From contig VERF01000006.1 in the NCBI GenBank assembly GCA_018882895.1, positions 1 through 64,000 of the forward strand: a stretch of DNA of 64,000 nt. The letters run 5' to 3'. The notes under the pieces are model-generated. The model was not told where the DNA came from. It ran no database searches and saw nothing but the letters and a program-made list of their open reading frames with translations. Origin of the DNA: Candidatus Kapaibacterium sp. GTDB taxonomy: Bacteria > Bacteroidota > Ignavibacteria > Kapaibacteriales > Kapaibacteriaceae. Below, in pieces: positions 27,127-34,764 of the stretch (position 1 is the first letter of the stretch; every line of letters starts with the position of its first letter). The position numbers and the translations under genes were made by a program.

Positions 27127-27165
27127 TAATCACGTTCGAGTTCATTAAAGTGTGAGGAGTTGAAC

Positions 27166-28134
27166 ATGAAGGTCGTAGTTAGCTGGACAACCTGTTTGCT
27201 TGCAGTATTTCTGATGAGCACGTTTCAATCAAATGCGCAGACGGCCCAAAAGGATTCTGCGGATGTCATTGACGAGGTCATTGATGATATGCTTGATGAC
27301 TTCGATGTTGACGATGACTCCAAGGAAGAGCGAAAGGCACGCAGGCGTCAACTGAGCTCGTCGCGCAAGCCGCGCCTTGCCGCTACGTATGGTCAGGCAA
27401 TGTTCTCTCGGAGTGGATTTACCGGAGAGACGCATGGTCTGACCCTTTTTGGAGCGACGATCGGCATGGATCAGTCACGCCCCCTGTTCGTTGACCGTGA
27501 CATTCTGAAGGTCAAGAACAATGGTCTCTTTGTTCATGTCGGCCAGAGCGGAAGCATGGCAACAATCGACTCGTCCTATGATGGTGTTCCACTTGCAATG
27601 CATACGTCGGCCAACTTCCTGAACGTCGGCTTTGTTGATGAGTCGGGATATGGATACGTCATCGGCGAGAACTCCTCACTTCGGCTTCTTGTGACCGATC
27701 AGTCAACATGGACATCTGTGAGCCCGCAGACATATGGCACCGATGTTGGACCTGAACAGTGGCAGCACGTGCGTGACTTCACGGGTACTCTTCGCTTTGG
27801 TTCGACCATGGCTCCCACGATCGAGTGGAAGATGGGGTCACTCCTGAGCATTCGAGCCAACTATACTTGGACGCAGGTGTTGCCTCGGCACATGTTCTGG
27901 TACTGGGCCGGTAGCGAACTCATTGAAGGTGTAGCCGACGGGATCGCGTCTGCTGTGGTGTCATCGTTCGGGAAGTCTTCGCCGGCATCCTTGCCGGTCA
28001 TGAATTTCGTGTTGCGCAATGCCATCGCATATGGCTTCAGAGAGCTAAGGCGTGACAAGATGAACTGGCCGTTCAACACAGCCGCACCCCTGAATATCAC
28101 GTCGTGGAACGTCGGACTTAGCCTCACCTTTTAA
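27166..28134 (+). CDS. Secreted or outer-membrane protein of unknown function
   Basis: 322 residues from ATG 27166, with GAGGAG 7 bases upstream (the track's TTG lies two codons earlier). A signal peptide is clear (MKVVVSWTTCLLAVFLMS, end near 'SNAQ'). Mature residues begin with an acidic stretch ('DVIDEVIDDMLDDFDVDDD') followed by a basic 'KEERKARRRQ'. The remainder alternates aromatic and polar residues and ends 'NVGLSLTF', a typical outer-membrane barrel terminus. No family was recognised. It converges with lysA. Confidence 0.7.
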   Translation: MKVVVSWTTCLLAVFLMSTFQSNAQTAQKDSADVIDEVIDDMLDDFDVDDDSKEERKARRRQLSSSRKPRLAATYGQAMFSRSGFTGETHGLTLFGATIGMDQSRPLFVDRDILKVKNNGLFVHVGQSGSMATIDSSYDGVPLAMHTSANFLNVGFVDESGYGYVIGENSSLRLLVTDQSTWTSVSPQTYGTDVGPEQWQHVRDFTGTLRFGSTMAPTIEWKMGSLLSIRANYTWTQVLPRHMFWYWAGSELIEGVADGIASAVVSSFGKSSPASLPVMNFVLRNAIAYGFRELRRDKMNWPFNTAAPLNITSWNVGLSLTF

Positions 28135-28141
28135 GGGGCTA

Positions 28142-29362
28142 TTACGTCGGATCTATCTCCGTCCGCACAAGATCATCGATGGTCTCTCGGCGCCGAATCG
28201 GCAGTATCTCTCCGTCTCGGATGAGGACCTCGGCCGGACGTAGACGTCCGTTATAGTTGCTCGCCATCGTGAATCCGTAGGCTCCGGCATTTGAAAATGC
28301 CAGGACGTCGCCTTGTCTGATCTCAGCGATCTTTCTGTCCCACGCAAACGTATCCGTCTCACAGATATAACCCACAACGGAATACACGCGAGGCGTGCCA
28401 GCCGGGTTTGAGATGTTTGTGATGTGGTGATACGAGTTATAAAGCATGGGGCGTATCAGGTGATTGAAACCCGAATCGACTCCTGCAAAAACTGTCGACG
28501 TGGTTTGCTTCACAACGTTGACGCGTGTCAGGAATGTACCGGCTTGGCTCACCAGAAACTTTCCTGGTTCGATCCAGAGGGCTACAGGCTGGCTTCGATT
28601 CGCGTTGAATGCCGCAAGACGTTGGCAGAGCTTTGTGGCAAGCTCCTCTATGTCCGTTGCGATATCGTCCGGCTTGTACGGTACCTTGAACCCGCTTCCG
28701 AAATCCACGAACGTCAGATCAGGGAAAGCCTCGGCAGCATTGAAGAGAAGCTCGGCCCCCTGAAGGAAGACGTCGGCATCGAGAATATCACTGCCTGTAT
28801 GCATGTGCAGACCATTGATGCACATTCCATGGGAGGCGACGATGCGCTCGACGTGGCGCAGCTGATGGATAGAGATGCCGAACTTAGAGTCAATATGTCC
28901 GGTGCTGATCCGCTCGTTCCCTCCGGCCATAATGTGCGGATTGATCCGCACGCACACCGGAATAGTGTTACCAAACGTGCTGCCAAATTGTTCCAGTACG
29001 CTGATGGTGTCGATGTTGATCTGCACGCCGATCTTGGCCACGGCGCTAAGCTCCTCGAAGGAGACCATACTGGGGGTATAGAGAATGCGAGAAGGCTCAA
29101 ACCCTGCCCGTAGTCCCAACTGTACCTCCTGGATCGAGACCGTGTCGAGGCCCGTTCCGAGCTCATTCATATAACGAAGGATCGCGCCCGTCGAAAGCGC
29201 CTTGCACGCGTACATCACGCGAAGGTCGGCGTCAGCGAAGGCAGAGGTAAGCCGTTCGAGCTGGTGGCGTATCACGTCAGCACGATAGACATACACAGGG
29301 GTTCCAGTCCTCTCAACACACTCCAGTAAGTTCAGGCGCTCTTGCTCCGACATCTCGGTCAT
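28142..29362 (-). CDS. lysA: Diaminopimelate decarboxylase
   Basis: 406 residues of a fold III PLP decarboxylase. 'VMYACKALSTGAILRYM' contains the PLP lysine, 'GLHMHTGSDI' and 'FVDFGSGFKVPY' bind the phosphate, 'LWIEPGKFLVSQAG' is the conserved EPG segment and 'GYICETDTFAWDR' provides the active-site Cys of the partner subunit. It converts meso-diaminopimelate to lysine in the cytoplasm. A biosynthetic arginine decarboxylase of the same fold is less likely given these motifs. It overlaps the small membrane-protein gene by four bases. Confidence 0.92.
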   Translation of the reverse strand: MTEMSEQERLNLLECVERTGTPVYVYRADVIRHQLERLTSAFADADLRVMYACKALSTGAILRYMNELGTGLDTVSIQEVQLGLRAGFEPSRILYTPSMVSFEELSAVAKIGVQINIDTISVLEQFGSTFGNTIPVCVRINPHIMAGGNERISTGHIDSKFGISIHQLRHVERIVASHGMCINGLHMHTGSDILDADVFLQGAELLFNAAEAFPDLTFVDFGSGFKVPYKPDDIATDIEELATKLCQRLAAFNANRSQPVALWIEPGKFLVSQAGTFLTRVNVVKQTTSTVFAGVDSGFNHLIRPMLYNSYHHITNISNPAGTPRVYSVVGYICETDTFAWDRKIAEIRQGDVLAFSNAGAYGFTMASNYNGRLRPAEVLIRDGEILPIRRRETIDDLVRTEIDPT

Positions 29363-29625
29363 TGATTGTCCTGCGGCTTGTCACCACCATAACGTATGAC
29401 GGCGTAAGGTACAATGACGCAGTAGCCGACGACCAGTACGACGGGAGCAACGTCTACTGCCAGCGGATTGTCCCACTGTCCAATTCCAGTTGCGAGCAAG
29501 AGGAATCCGAGGACGATCGTGGCAACACCGATCCCGAGAACGGTGTAGTTCATCTTTGTCCATGGGCTCGACCAGCGGACGCCTCCGGTGGCCTTTGTTG
29601 TTGTGCGTTTCGTTGGTGCGGGCAT
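29359..29625 (-). CDS. Small two-helix membrane protein (DUF3098-like)
   Basis: 88 residues: a basic Thr/Lys-rich N-terminus, then 'MNYTVLGIGVATIVLGFLLLATG' and 'VDVAPVVLVVGYCVIVPYAVI' as two membrane helices. The layout resembles DUF3098 proteins of Bacteroidota, but I cannot confirm it. ATGA overlap with lysA suggests co-transcription. The function is unknown. Confidence 0.7.
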   Translation of the reverse strand: MPAPTKRTTTKATGGVRWSSPWTKMNYTVLGIGVATIVLGFLLLATGIGQWDNPLAVDVAPVVLVVGYCVIVPYAVIRYGGDKPQDNQ

Positions 29626-29642
29626 GGGAGGTGTATCCTATT

Positions 29643-29682
29643 AAAGAAAAACCTGCCTGTGGCCTTTCAGCCGACAGGCAGG
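29643..29682 (-). terminator. Rho-independent terminator of the LuxR-type gene
   Basis: On the minus strand CCTGCCTGT and ACAGGCAGG form a nine-base stem with a 13-base loop, followed by TTTTTCTTT. It lies 45 bases past the LuxR-type stop and just before the DUF3098-like start, separating the two transcripts. Confidence 0.85.
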
Positions 29683-29726
29683 ACGAATCTACAAAGAATC
29701 CGATGACGACTGAAGCTACGCCGAAC

Positions 29727-30200
29727 TCAAACCCGTGACGCCAGAAACATCGTCAGGCTCTCGTGTGGTGAAAGATGAAACTTCTTTCGCATACGCTCTC
29801 TATGCTTTTCGACGCTACGAACAGAGCATGAGAACAGAGACGCAATCTCTTTCGAGGGCATTGGCAAACGCAGAAACGCAGCCATACGAAGCTCAGTCGG
29901 AGTCAGCGTCGGAAAATCCTGGGCGAGCCTTCGCAGGTAGCCATCGTGCATTGAATCCATGATGTGCTCAACGTGAGCAAGGCCATCAGATTCCAGGGCC
30001 TCTCCAACCTCTCGCTGCAGTCGCTTTGCTGTCATTCGATGTTCGGGAGGTAGGACGGACTCCATTTTGGCAAGGTCTTCTGCGACGTGCTTCAGGACGC
30101 CGGTGTAGCGCATCTCGCGGAGCATTGAAGTACGCGACATCTGTTGATCGACTGGTGGCAGCATCACCGGATCTATCGGTGGGTTTGGGATAGTACGCAT
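29727..30200 (-). CDS. LuxR-type helix-turn-helix regulator
   Basis: 157 residues from ATG 30200, chosen because AAAGGA lies nine bases upstream on the minus strand; the track's 30245 start adds 15 residues. The N-terminal 90 residues are helical without a recognised sensor domain. The C-terminal 'FPTLTPTELRMAAFLRLPMPSKEIASLFSCSVRSVEKHRERMRKKF' region is a GerE/LuxR DNA-binding domain of the kind fused to two-component or TPR sensors in Bacteroidota. No receiver Asp is evident. A tandem pair of palindromes lies about 210 bases upstream. Confidence 0.85.
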   Translation of the reverse strand: MRTIPNPPIDPVMLPPVDQQMSRTSMLREMRYTGVLKHVAEDLAKMESVLPPEHRMTAKRLQREVGEALESDGLAHVEHIMDSMHDGYLRRLAQDFPTLTPTELRMAAFLRLPMPSKEIASLFSCSVRSVEKHRERMRKKFHLSPHESLTMFLASRV

Positions 30201-30295
30201 TATCGTCGTTCCTTTCATGAATGGTGATGAATTGTCATCGGCCATATCGTAGCAGCGGTGCTAGCAACCGCAAACGATCCAACCGTCTCTGTTGA

Positions 30296-30316
30296 GAAGC
30301 GTGATACGTACGCTTC
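30296..30316. promoter_or_regulatory. Inverted repeat upstream of the LuxR-type gene
   Basis: GAAGCGT-GATACGT-ACGCTTC is a perfect 7-7-7 inverted repeat, 96 bases upstream of the LuxR-type start. It could be an operator or a leader hairpin; nothing in the sequence decides between them. Confidence 0.35.
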
Positions 30317-30408
30317 ACGCTCACATCAACAAAGGCAATTTCGCACCGTACGTAAGCCGATACTATGACGCACGTCAGGAAGTGCGCTGATAATAGCTAG
30401 AGTAAAAT

Positions 30409-30436
30409 CTGACAAATGTCAGTATCAAGAGTGATA
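30409..30436. promoter_or_regulatory. Two adjacent 14-base palindromes with 5-4-5 spacing
   Basis: CTGAC-AAAT-GTCAG (30409-30422) is followed directly by TATCA-AGAG-TGATA (30423-30436). Both have the 5-4-5 layout of Crp/Fnr operators. They sit between the FNR-like gene's stop and the LuxR-type gene, both on the minus strand, so they are candidate binding sites for the FNR-like protein or another dimeric regulator. Confidence 0.45.
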
Positions 30437-30445
30437 AATAACACT

Positions 30446-31153
30446 TCAATCCCGAATGTTAGCTATGCTAACGAGCGCACGCATGTTCACGAGCTGTATC
30501 GTACGTCCATTTGTCGTGATAAGGTTTTCTGACTTGAATTCCGACAGAGTGCGGATGACGCTTTCAGGTGCCGTTCCAACGATTGAGGCGATCTCTTCGC
30601 GAGTAAGGGGGCTTCGCAGGGTCACTCCGTCAGCGTCGAGTCCAAATGCCTCTTTGATAATGAGCAATGCTTCTGCTACACGCTCGCGAATGGGTTTGTG
30701 TGTGAGCTCCACGATCCGCTGACTGGTTGTTCGAAGCTCCTGAGAAATGTCGTGCATGACGTGCAATGCCATAGATGGATTTTCGCGCACGTTGCGAAAG
30801 AAGATCTCAGAGGGGATAAGGCAGATGGATGAATCCTGGACAGCAATGCAGCTGACATTGTACTTCTCTGCAGCCAAGAGTGTCGCGTACCCTACGATGT
30901 TTCCTGTGCCGGCGAAGCTTATGATGTGCTCTCGTCCGTCAGCCCCCATTTTGCTGATCTTGACGTGCCCCTTGTGGATGCAGTAGATGCCTCTCGGGTA
31001 TTGCCCTTCGGCAAACACGTACGAGTTCCGAGTGAATAGCTGGCTGTGCTTCTGCTGCGAGATCTCTGCAACCTGGTTTGTACCCAGCTCGATGAGGCAG
31101 GTTGAGACTCTCGAACCACAGGAATTACACTCCGGCTGTTTGAACGCATGCAT
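30446..31153 (-). CDS. Crp/Fnr-family regulator with FNR-like cysteines
   Basis: 235 residues with a cyclic-nucleotide-binding-type beta-roll ('GIYCIHKGHVKISKMGADGREHIISF') and a winged helix ('LTREEIASIVGTAPESVIRTLSEF'). Cysteines occur at 9, 12, 19 and 111 among others. E. coli FNR uses C20, C23, C29 and C122 for its oxygen-labile 4Fe-4S cluster (established); here the C9-C111 interval of 102 equals C20-C122. The recognition helix reads ESVIR rather than FNR's ETISR. AGGAG lies 9 bases upstream of ATG 31153. It probably responds to oxygen or redox state (inference). Confidence 0.87.
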   Translation of the reverse strand: MHAFKQPECNSCGSRVSTCLIELGTNQVAEISQQKHSQLFTRNSYVFAEGQYPRGIYCIHKGHVKISKMGADGREHIISFAGTGNIVGYATLLAAEKYNVSCIAVQDSSICLIPSEIFFRNVRENPSMALHVMHDISQELRTTSQRIVELTHKPIRERVAEALLIIKEAFGLDADGVTLRSPLTREEIASIVGTAPESVIRTLSEFKSENLITTNGRTIQLVNMRALVSIANIRD

Positions 31154-31288
31154 GCTGCTGCTCCTTTACTGTTCAATATGTACAAGTACAAAGGGGGTGA
31201 ATGATCAACTGTGATCGAGGAAATTATGAACGCTGAGCGTGCGGTTCCGTGCTGGTGAGGGAAATGCCGAATCGATAAATAGATATGC

Positions 31289-33244
31289 TTACCGCACAAT
31301 GAGGGGCATGCTGCACTCGGCAATTCTGATCATGTAGAATCCAGGGCAGAAGGATGCCGTAGGAATGTCCATTCGATCGCCGGTAACGTGGCCGGACCAC
31401 ACTCGTCGTCCGTCCGGCAAGAAAATTTCAAGAGTACTGCCAATAAATGTGTCGAGTCGTGTGATCATCGCCACATCATCCGCTGGATTGGGGTTCACCA
31501 TTGGACGTAGGGTTTGACTGGTTTCCTCTCCGACATTCACAGCCCCTTCTCTGATGAGCAAAGTGTCTGAGCGGCCCGAGGTGGACACGGCCACCACTGT
31601 GCACTCTATCGGGGACTCTCTTGCGGACGAACGAACGATAAGCTTGGTCCCATCACGATACCACAGCGAGTCGCGCAAGCCACTCTTCACGTACAACATC
31701 GCCAACTCAGAGCATGAGTCGGCCTGCCAGGATATCGATGATTGAACAGCGATCTGGCCTGTTGCCCCGTCAGCTGCATACGTCAGCGCGACAGTGTCCG
31801 AGCACTCCAAATGAACGTCCAAGGCAGCAACCGATCCGTAAATCTTGCCCAGCTGAAAACCATCCAACGATCCGTAGGTCCAGCATGCAAATCTCTTTCC
31901 TGAATCAGAAGCTACTTCAAACAGCCCCTCTGGAAAGGAAAAGGTCAGCGTGCTGAACTCTGTTCCCGGTATGGAGACCATTCGTGCCATTGACGTTGCA
32001 CCGCGGCCGTTTACTCGAATGCGAGGAACATCAGTTGTTCGAGCGGCGATAGAAACCACATTGTACATCTCTGGCTGTGTATGGACAGAGGCGTGTGTTA
32101 CCCAGCGCTCAACAGGTGGGATCACCATCAAGAGTGGCATGCCGGCGTCGGTTGTCGGATCGTCTTCGGGCAATGATGCTTGCGACGTGATCCGACCGTA
32201 TGACTTGCCGTACTGTGCTGCTAAGACAGGCTTCGAGGTTTTCCAGAGAGTTCCTGTCTCAACTCTGTCGTTCGTGAACACGTGCCCCTTTTGAATGACT
32301 GTGTCGGTCTCAACCGACCCATCGCTCAGTACATGCATGATCCTCGTTGAGTCTTTAAGAGCGATCATTCGAATCACATCTCCTTGGTCATTGCTGATCC
32401 CCTGATTGCTCAGATCAAGGCCGCGTGCACGAGTCGGTGTGTAGGCCAACGGTAGCGTTACGAACTCCGTCCCTCCCATAGTCTCGGGAAGCATCGCATC
32501 ATGCAGGTTACCTCTGCACCTGTTGGCCGATCGCGCATAAGGGCCGGTCTTTGGCAGCCCGTCCGGGTATGCCGGAACGGCGGCCTTTGCATGACCTGAC
32601 ACGACGCCTATGGGCTTGTCGGCACTGACAACAAGCCCGGTGGGATCCGATACGTACTGACGCACAGTTGATGTGTCGATCTCCTCGCTAACAAGCCAGT
32701 GGTCGCCGGCATTCAAGAGCGAGTCTCGACGTCCGGAGAGTGTTTCGACTGATACGCGCGTTTCGTCATCTCGTGCGATGATGAGTCGCTTTGCGCTGGA
32801 ATACCGCATTGTTGAACTATCCAGACCATTCCGATCTGTCCACCATGCAAACGGTCGATAGCTGCGTCCCCAGGAGCTGCACGGCAGATGCCAAGCTTGT
32901 TCACCGTTGCCGGCAAGGTCCTGATACGAATACACTGATATCGGACGGTTGCTGTTGACTTCAACGACATCCGTTACCGGTAGTTTTATCACAAGTGGAA
33001 CACTTGGCTGAGCAACAAAGGTGCGGGTGCCGATCCTGATAACCGACTCCTGTCGGGCATGGATCACTATGCGATATGAGCTGTCGGTAAGGGGCTCCCC
33101 AGCTGCTCGGTCCGGATGAATGAACCCAACATAGAAGCGAGTACCGGTCGTGAGCTCCGACCTCGCCGAGTCGATATTTCCGGCCAGTCCGACCGTTTGG
33201 AAGCCGAAGATCAGACTCAGAACAAAGAAGATGTTTCGAATCAC
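31289..33244 (-). CDS. Secreted IgGFc-binding-like protein with T9SS sorting domain
   Basis: 651 residues from GTG 33244, preferred because GGGGGGATGG precedes it and a signal peptide follows immediately (IRNIFFVLSLIFGFQTVGLAG); the track's TTG at 33271 lacks support. The N-terminal 'TGTRFYVGFI' and 'ISVYSYQDLAGNGEQAWHLP' resemble the IgGFc-binding N-terminal domain seen in bacterial surface proteins. The C-terminus has a sorting domain: 'MVNPNPADDVAMI', 'LEIFLPDGRRVWSG' and 'GFYMIRIAECSMPLIVR'. A cell-surface protein exported by T9SS; the ligand is unknown. Confidence 0.78.
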   Translation of the reverse strand: MIRNIFFVLSLIFGFQTVGLAGNIDSARSELTTGTRFYVGFIHPDRAAGEPLTDSSYRIVIHARQESVIRIGTRTFVAQPSVPLVIKLPVTDVVEVNSNRPISVYSYQDLAGNGEQAWHLPCSSWGRSYRPFAWWTDRNGLDSSTMRYSSAKRLIIARDDETRVSVETLSGRRDSLLNAGDHWLVSEEIDTSTVRQYVSDPTGLVVSADKPIGVVSGHAKAAVPAYPDGLPKTGPYARSANRCRGNLHDAMLPETMGGTEFVTLPLAYTPTRARGLDLSNQGISNDQGDVIRMIALKDSTRIMHVLSDGSVETDTVIQKGHVFTNDRVETGTLWKTSKPVLAAQYGKSYGRITSQASLPEDDPTTDAGMPLLMVIPPVERWVTHASVHTQPEMYNVVSIAARTTDVPRIRVNGRGATSMARMVSIPGTEFSTLTFSFPEGLFEVASDSGKRFACWTYGSLDGFQLGKIYGSVAALDVHLECSDTVALTYAADGATGQIAVQSSISWQADSCSELAMLYVKSGLRDSLWYRDGTKLIVRSSARESPIECTVVAVSTSGRSDTLLIREGAVNVGEETSQTLRPMVNPNPADDVAMITRLDTFIGSTLEIFLPDGRRVWSGHVTGDRMDIPTASFCPGFYMIRIAECSMPLIVR

Positions 33245-33270
33245 CCCATCCCCCCTTAAGGCAACACGCA

Positions 33271-33276
33271 ATTATA
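33271..33276 (-). promoter_or_regulatory. Possible -10 box (TATAAT) of the secreted-protein gene
   Basis: TATAAT occurs on the minus strand 26 bases before the chosen GTG. No good -35 or TTTG element accompanies it, so this is weak. Confidence 0.25.
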
Positions 33277-33343
33277 CGTAATCTTCCGACCTAGGTAGAT
33301 TGTGCCAAATGGACGAGTTTCACAGTCTAACCTCAAGTAACCC

Positions 33344-34588
33344 TTGAACCTACCATTTGTTACAGCGGAGTTCCTTGCATTTCTGCAGCTTCGGTTCTTT
33401 ATGGCCGTGGCTTGGCATATGCAGGCGCTGGTCGTAAGCTGGTACGTATATGACTTGACGCGTGATCCGCTCTGGCTGGCGCTTGTCGGACTTGCCGAGG
33501 CCATACCGGCGATCGGGATGGCCATGCCAATGGGATACGTGGTCGACCGGCTCGATAAGAGACGGGGGATCCGAGTTGCAGTACTCATGTTCTTGGCCTC
33601 CGCCCTTGGTACTGCCACGCTGCTTCAACCCACCACCCTGCAGACGATCGGCATAGGGGCGGTGCTCAACGGCCTGCTGGCGATGATCGTCATCAATGGG
33701 GCGGGGCGAATCGTTTACAGCCCGTCGATGTTCAGCTCCCTTGGCCGAATCGTTGAGCGTGAGCACATTCCGCGTGCATCGGCATTCAACAGTGCCGTCT
33801 GGCAGGCTGCCATGGTCACGGGACCGGTGGTAGGGGGCTTGCTGTACGGATTCTACGGTATAGAGGTGGCTTCGATGACGATCCTCGGTCTGATGGCCAT
33901 TGGCGGAATCGGGGCACTTCGTATCACCCCAAAGCCCCCTGTCAAACATGAAAGTCAGGGCTCCATGCGTGAGGACCTTACCCTGGGGATTCGGTTCATC
34001 TTTTCCCGGCCGGTCATCCTTGGGGCCTTGTCGCTCGACCTTTTTGCGGTGCTCTTCGGAGGTGTCGTTGCGCTTCTGCCGGTGTTTGCCAAGGACATCC
34101 TCAAGACCGACGAGGCCGGCCTGGGGCTGCTGCGGGCGGCTATGGGGCTTGGCAGTATCATCACGATGGTGCTGGTGGCCTGGCGGCCGATAGGTCGCAA
34201 TGCCGGACGTCGGCTGTTATGGTCAGTTGCCGGCTTCGGCATCAGCATCCTCTGCTTTGCTGTCAGCACCTCCTTTTGGCTCAGTATGGCCCTGTTGGTG
34301 CTGGCCGGAGGATTTGATGCCGTGAGCGTGGTCATTCGGCACACTATCCTGCAGCTGCAGACCCCTGAGGAGATGAAGGGGCGGGTGGCCGCGGCAAACA
34401 CAATGTTCATCTCCAGCTCCAACGAGCTCGGAGCCGTCGAAAGCGGCATCGCTGCTCGTCTGTTCGGTACCGTCCCGAGCGTCCTTATCGGCGGCACCGT
34501 AACACTGGCCGTGGTTGCCGTTGTTGCCATAACGAACAAAGCACTACGCCATGCCACGATCCACTCCGAACCAGACAGGCACCAGTAA
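33344..34588 (+). CDS. MFS transporter (EntS/MFS_3-like)
   Basis: 414 residues with about twelve hydrophobic segments. Start TTG 33344 lies just after an in-frame stop at 33338, so no longer version exists. 'GYVVDRLDKRRGIRVAV' is the MFS loop 2-3 signature, and 'QAAMVTGPVVGGLLYG' with 'TPEEMKGRVAAANTMFISSSNELGAVESG' is typical of the MFS_3 / enterobactin-exporter-like subgroup. Located in the cytoplasmic membrane; the substrate is not predictable. The stop codon lies within the first unit of a heptanucleotide repeat. Confidence 0.85.
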   Translation: MNLPFVTAEFLAFLQLRFFMAVAWHMQALVVSWYVYDLTRDPLWLALVGLAEAIPAIGMAMPMGYVVDRLDKRRGIRVAVLMFLASALGTATLLQPTTLQTIGIGAVLNGLLAMIVINGAGRIVYSPSMFSSLGRIVEREHIPRASAFNSAVWQAAMVTGPVVGGLLYGFYGIEVASMTILGLMAIGGIGALRITPKPPVKHESQGSMREDLTLGIRFIFSRPVILGALSLDLFAVLFGGVVALLPVFAKDILKTDEAGLGLLRAAMGLGSIITMVLVAWRPIGRNAGRRLLWSVAGFGISILCFAVSTSFWLSMALLVLAGGFDAVSVVIRHTILQLQTPEEMKGRVAAANTMFISSSNELGAVESGIAARLFGTVPSVLIGGTVTLAVVAVVAITNKALRHATIHSEPDRHQ

Positions 34589-34629
34589 CTAGTAACTAGT
34601 AACTAGTAACTAGTAACTAGTAACTAGTA
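34584..34629. repeat. Heptanucleotide tandem repeat (AGTAACT)6
   Basis: Six exact copies of AGTAACT plus AGTA run from the MFS stop codon, followed by degenerate TAGTACC-like copies to about 34655. Because the period is seven, stop codons appear in every frame on the plus strand. It lies between the MFS gene and the fusA promoter. Confidence 0.95.
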
Positions 34630-34663
34630 TCGAGTAGTTGTTAGTACCTAGTACCTGGCTTTC

Positions 34664-34675
34664 TTCGTAGCTTTG
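34664..34675 (+). promoter_or_regulatory. -7 promoter element (TAGCTTTG) of the EF-G gene
   Basis: TTCGTAGCTTTG contains a perfect Bacteroidetes -7 element TAnnTTTG and is identical over 12 bases to the element upstream of tuf. The ATG is 89 bases downstream. No clear TTTG -33 element is visible at 19-22 bases. Confidence 0.6.
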
Positions 34676-34764
34676 CGGTCTTTGCCGCGCTGCACCTCGC
34701 CTTTGGGGGAAATGCTTTGCAGCATCAACGGGTAACTACAAACACACAACATCGGTACACTGCA

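Noticed and set aside
31154-31288. FNR box upstream of the FNR-like gene (TTGATCATT)
   Set aside because: Only one half-site matches TTGAT-N4-ATCAA.
34584-34655. CRISPR or IS end at the heptanucleotide repeat
   Set aside because: Simple 7-base tandem repeat with no spacers, no terminal inverted repeats and no transposase nearby.
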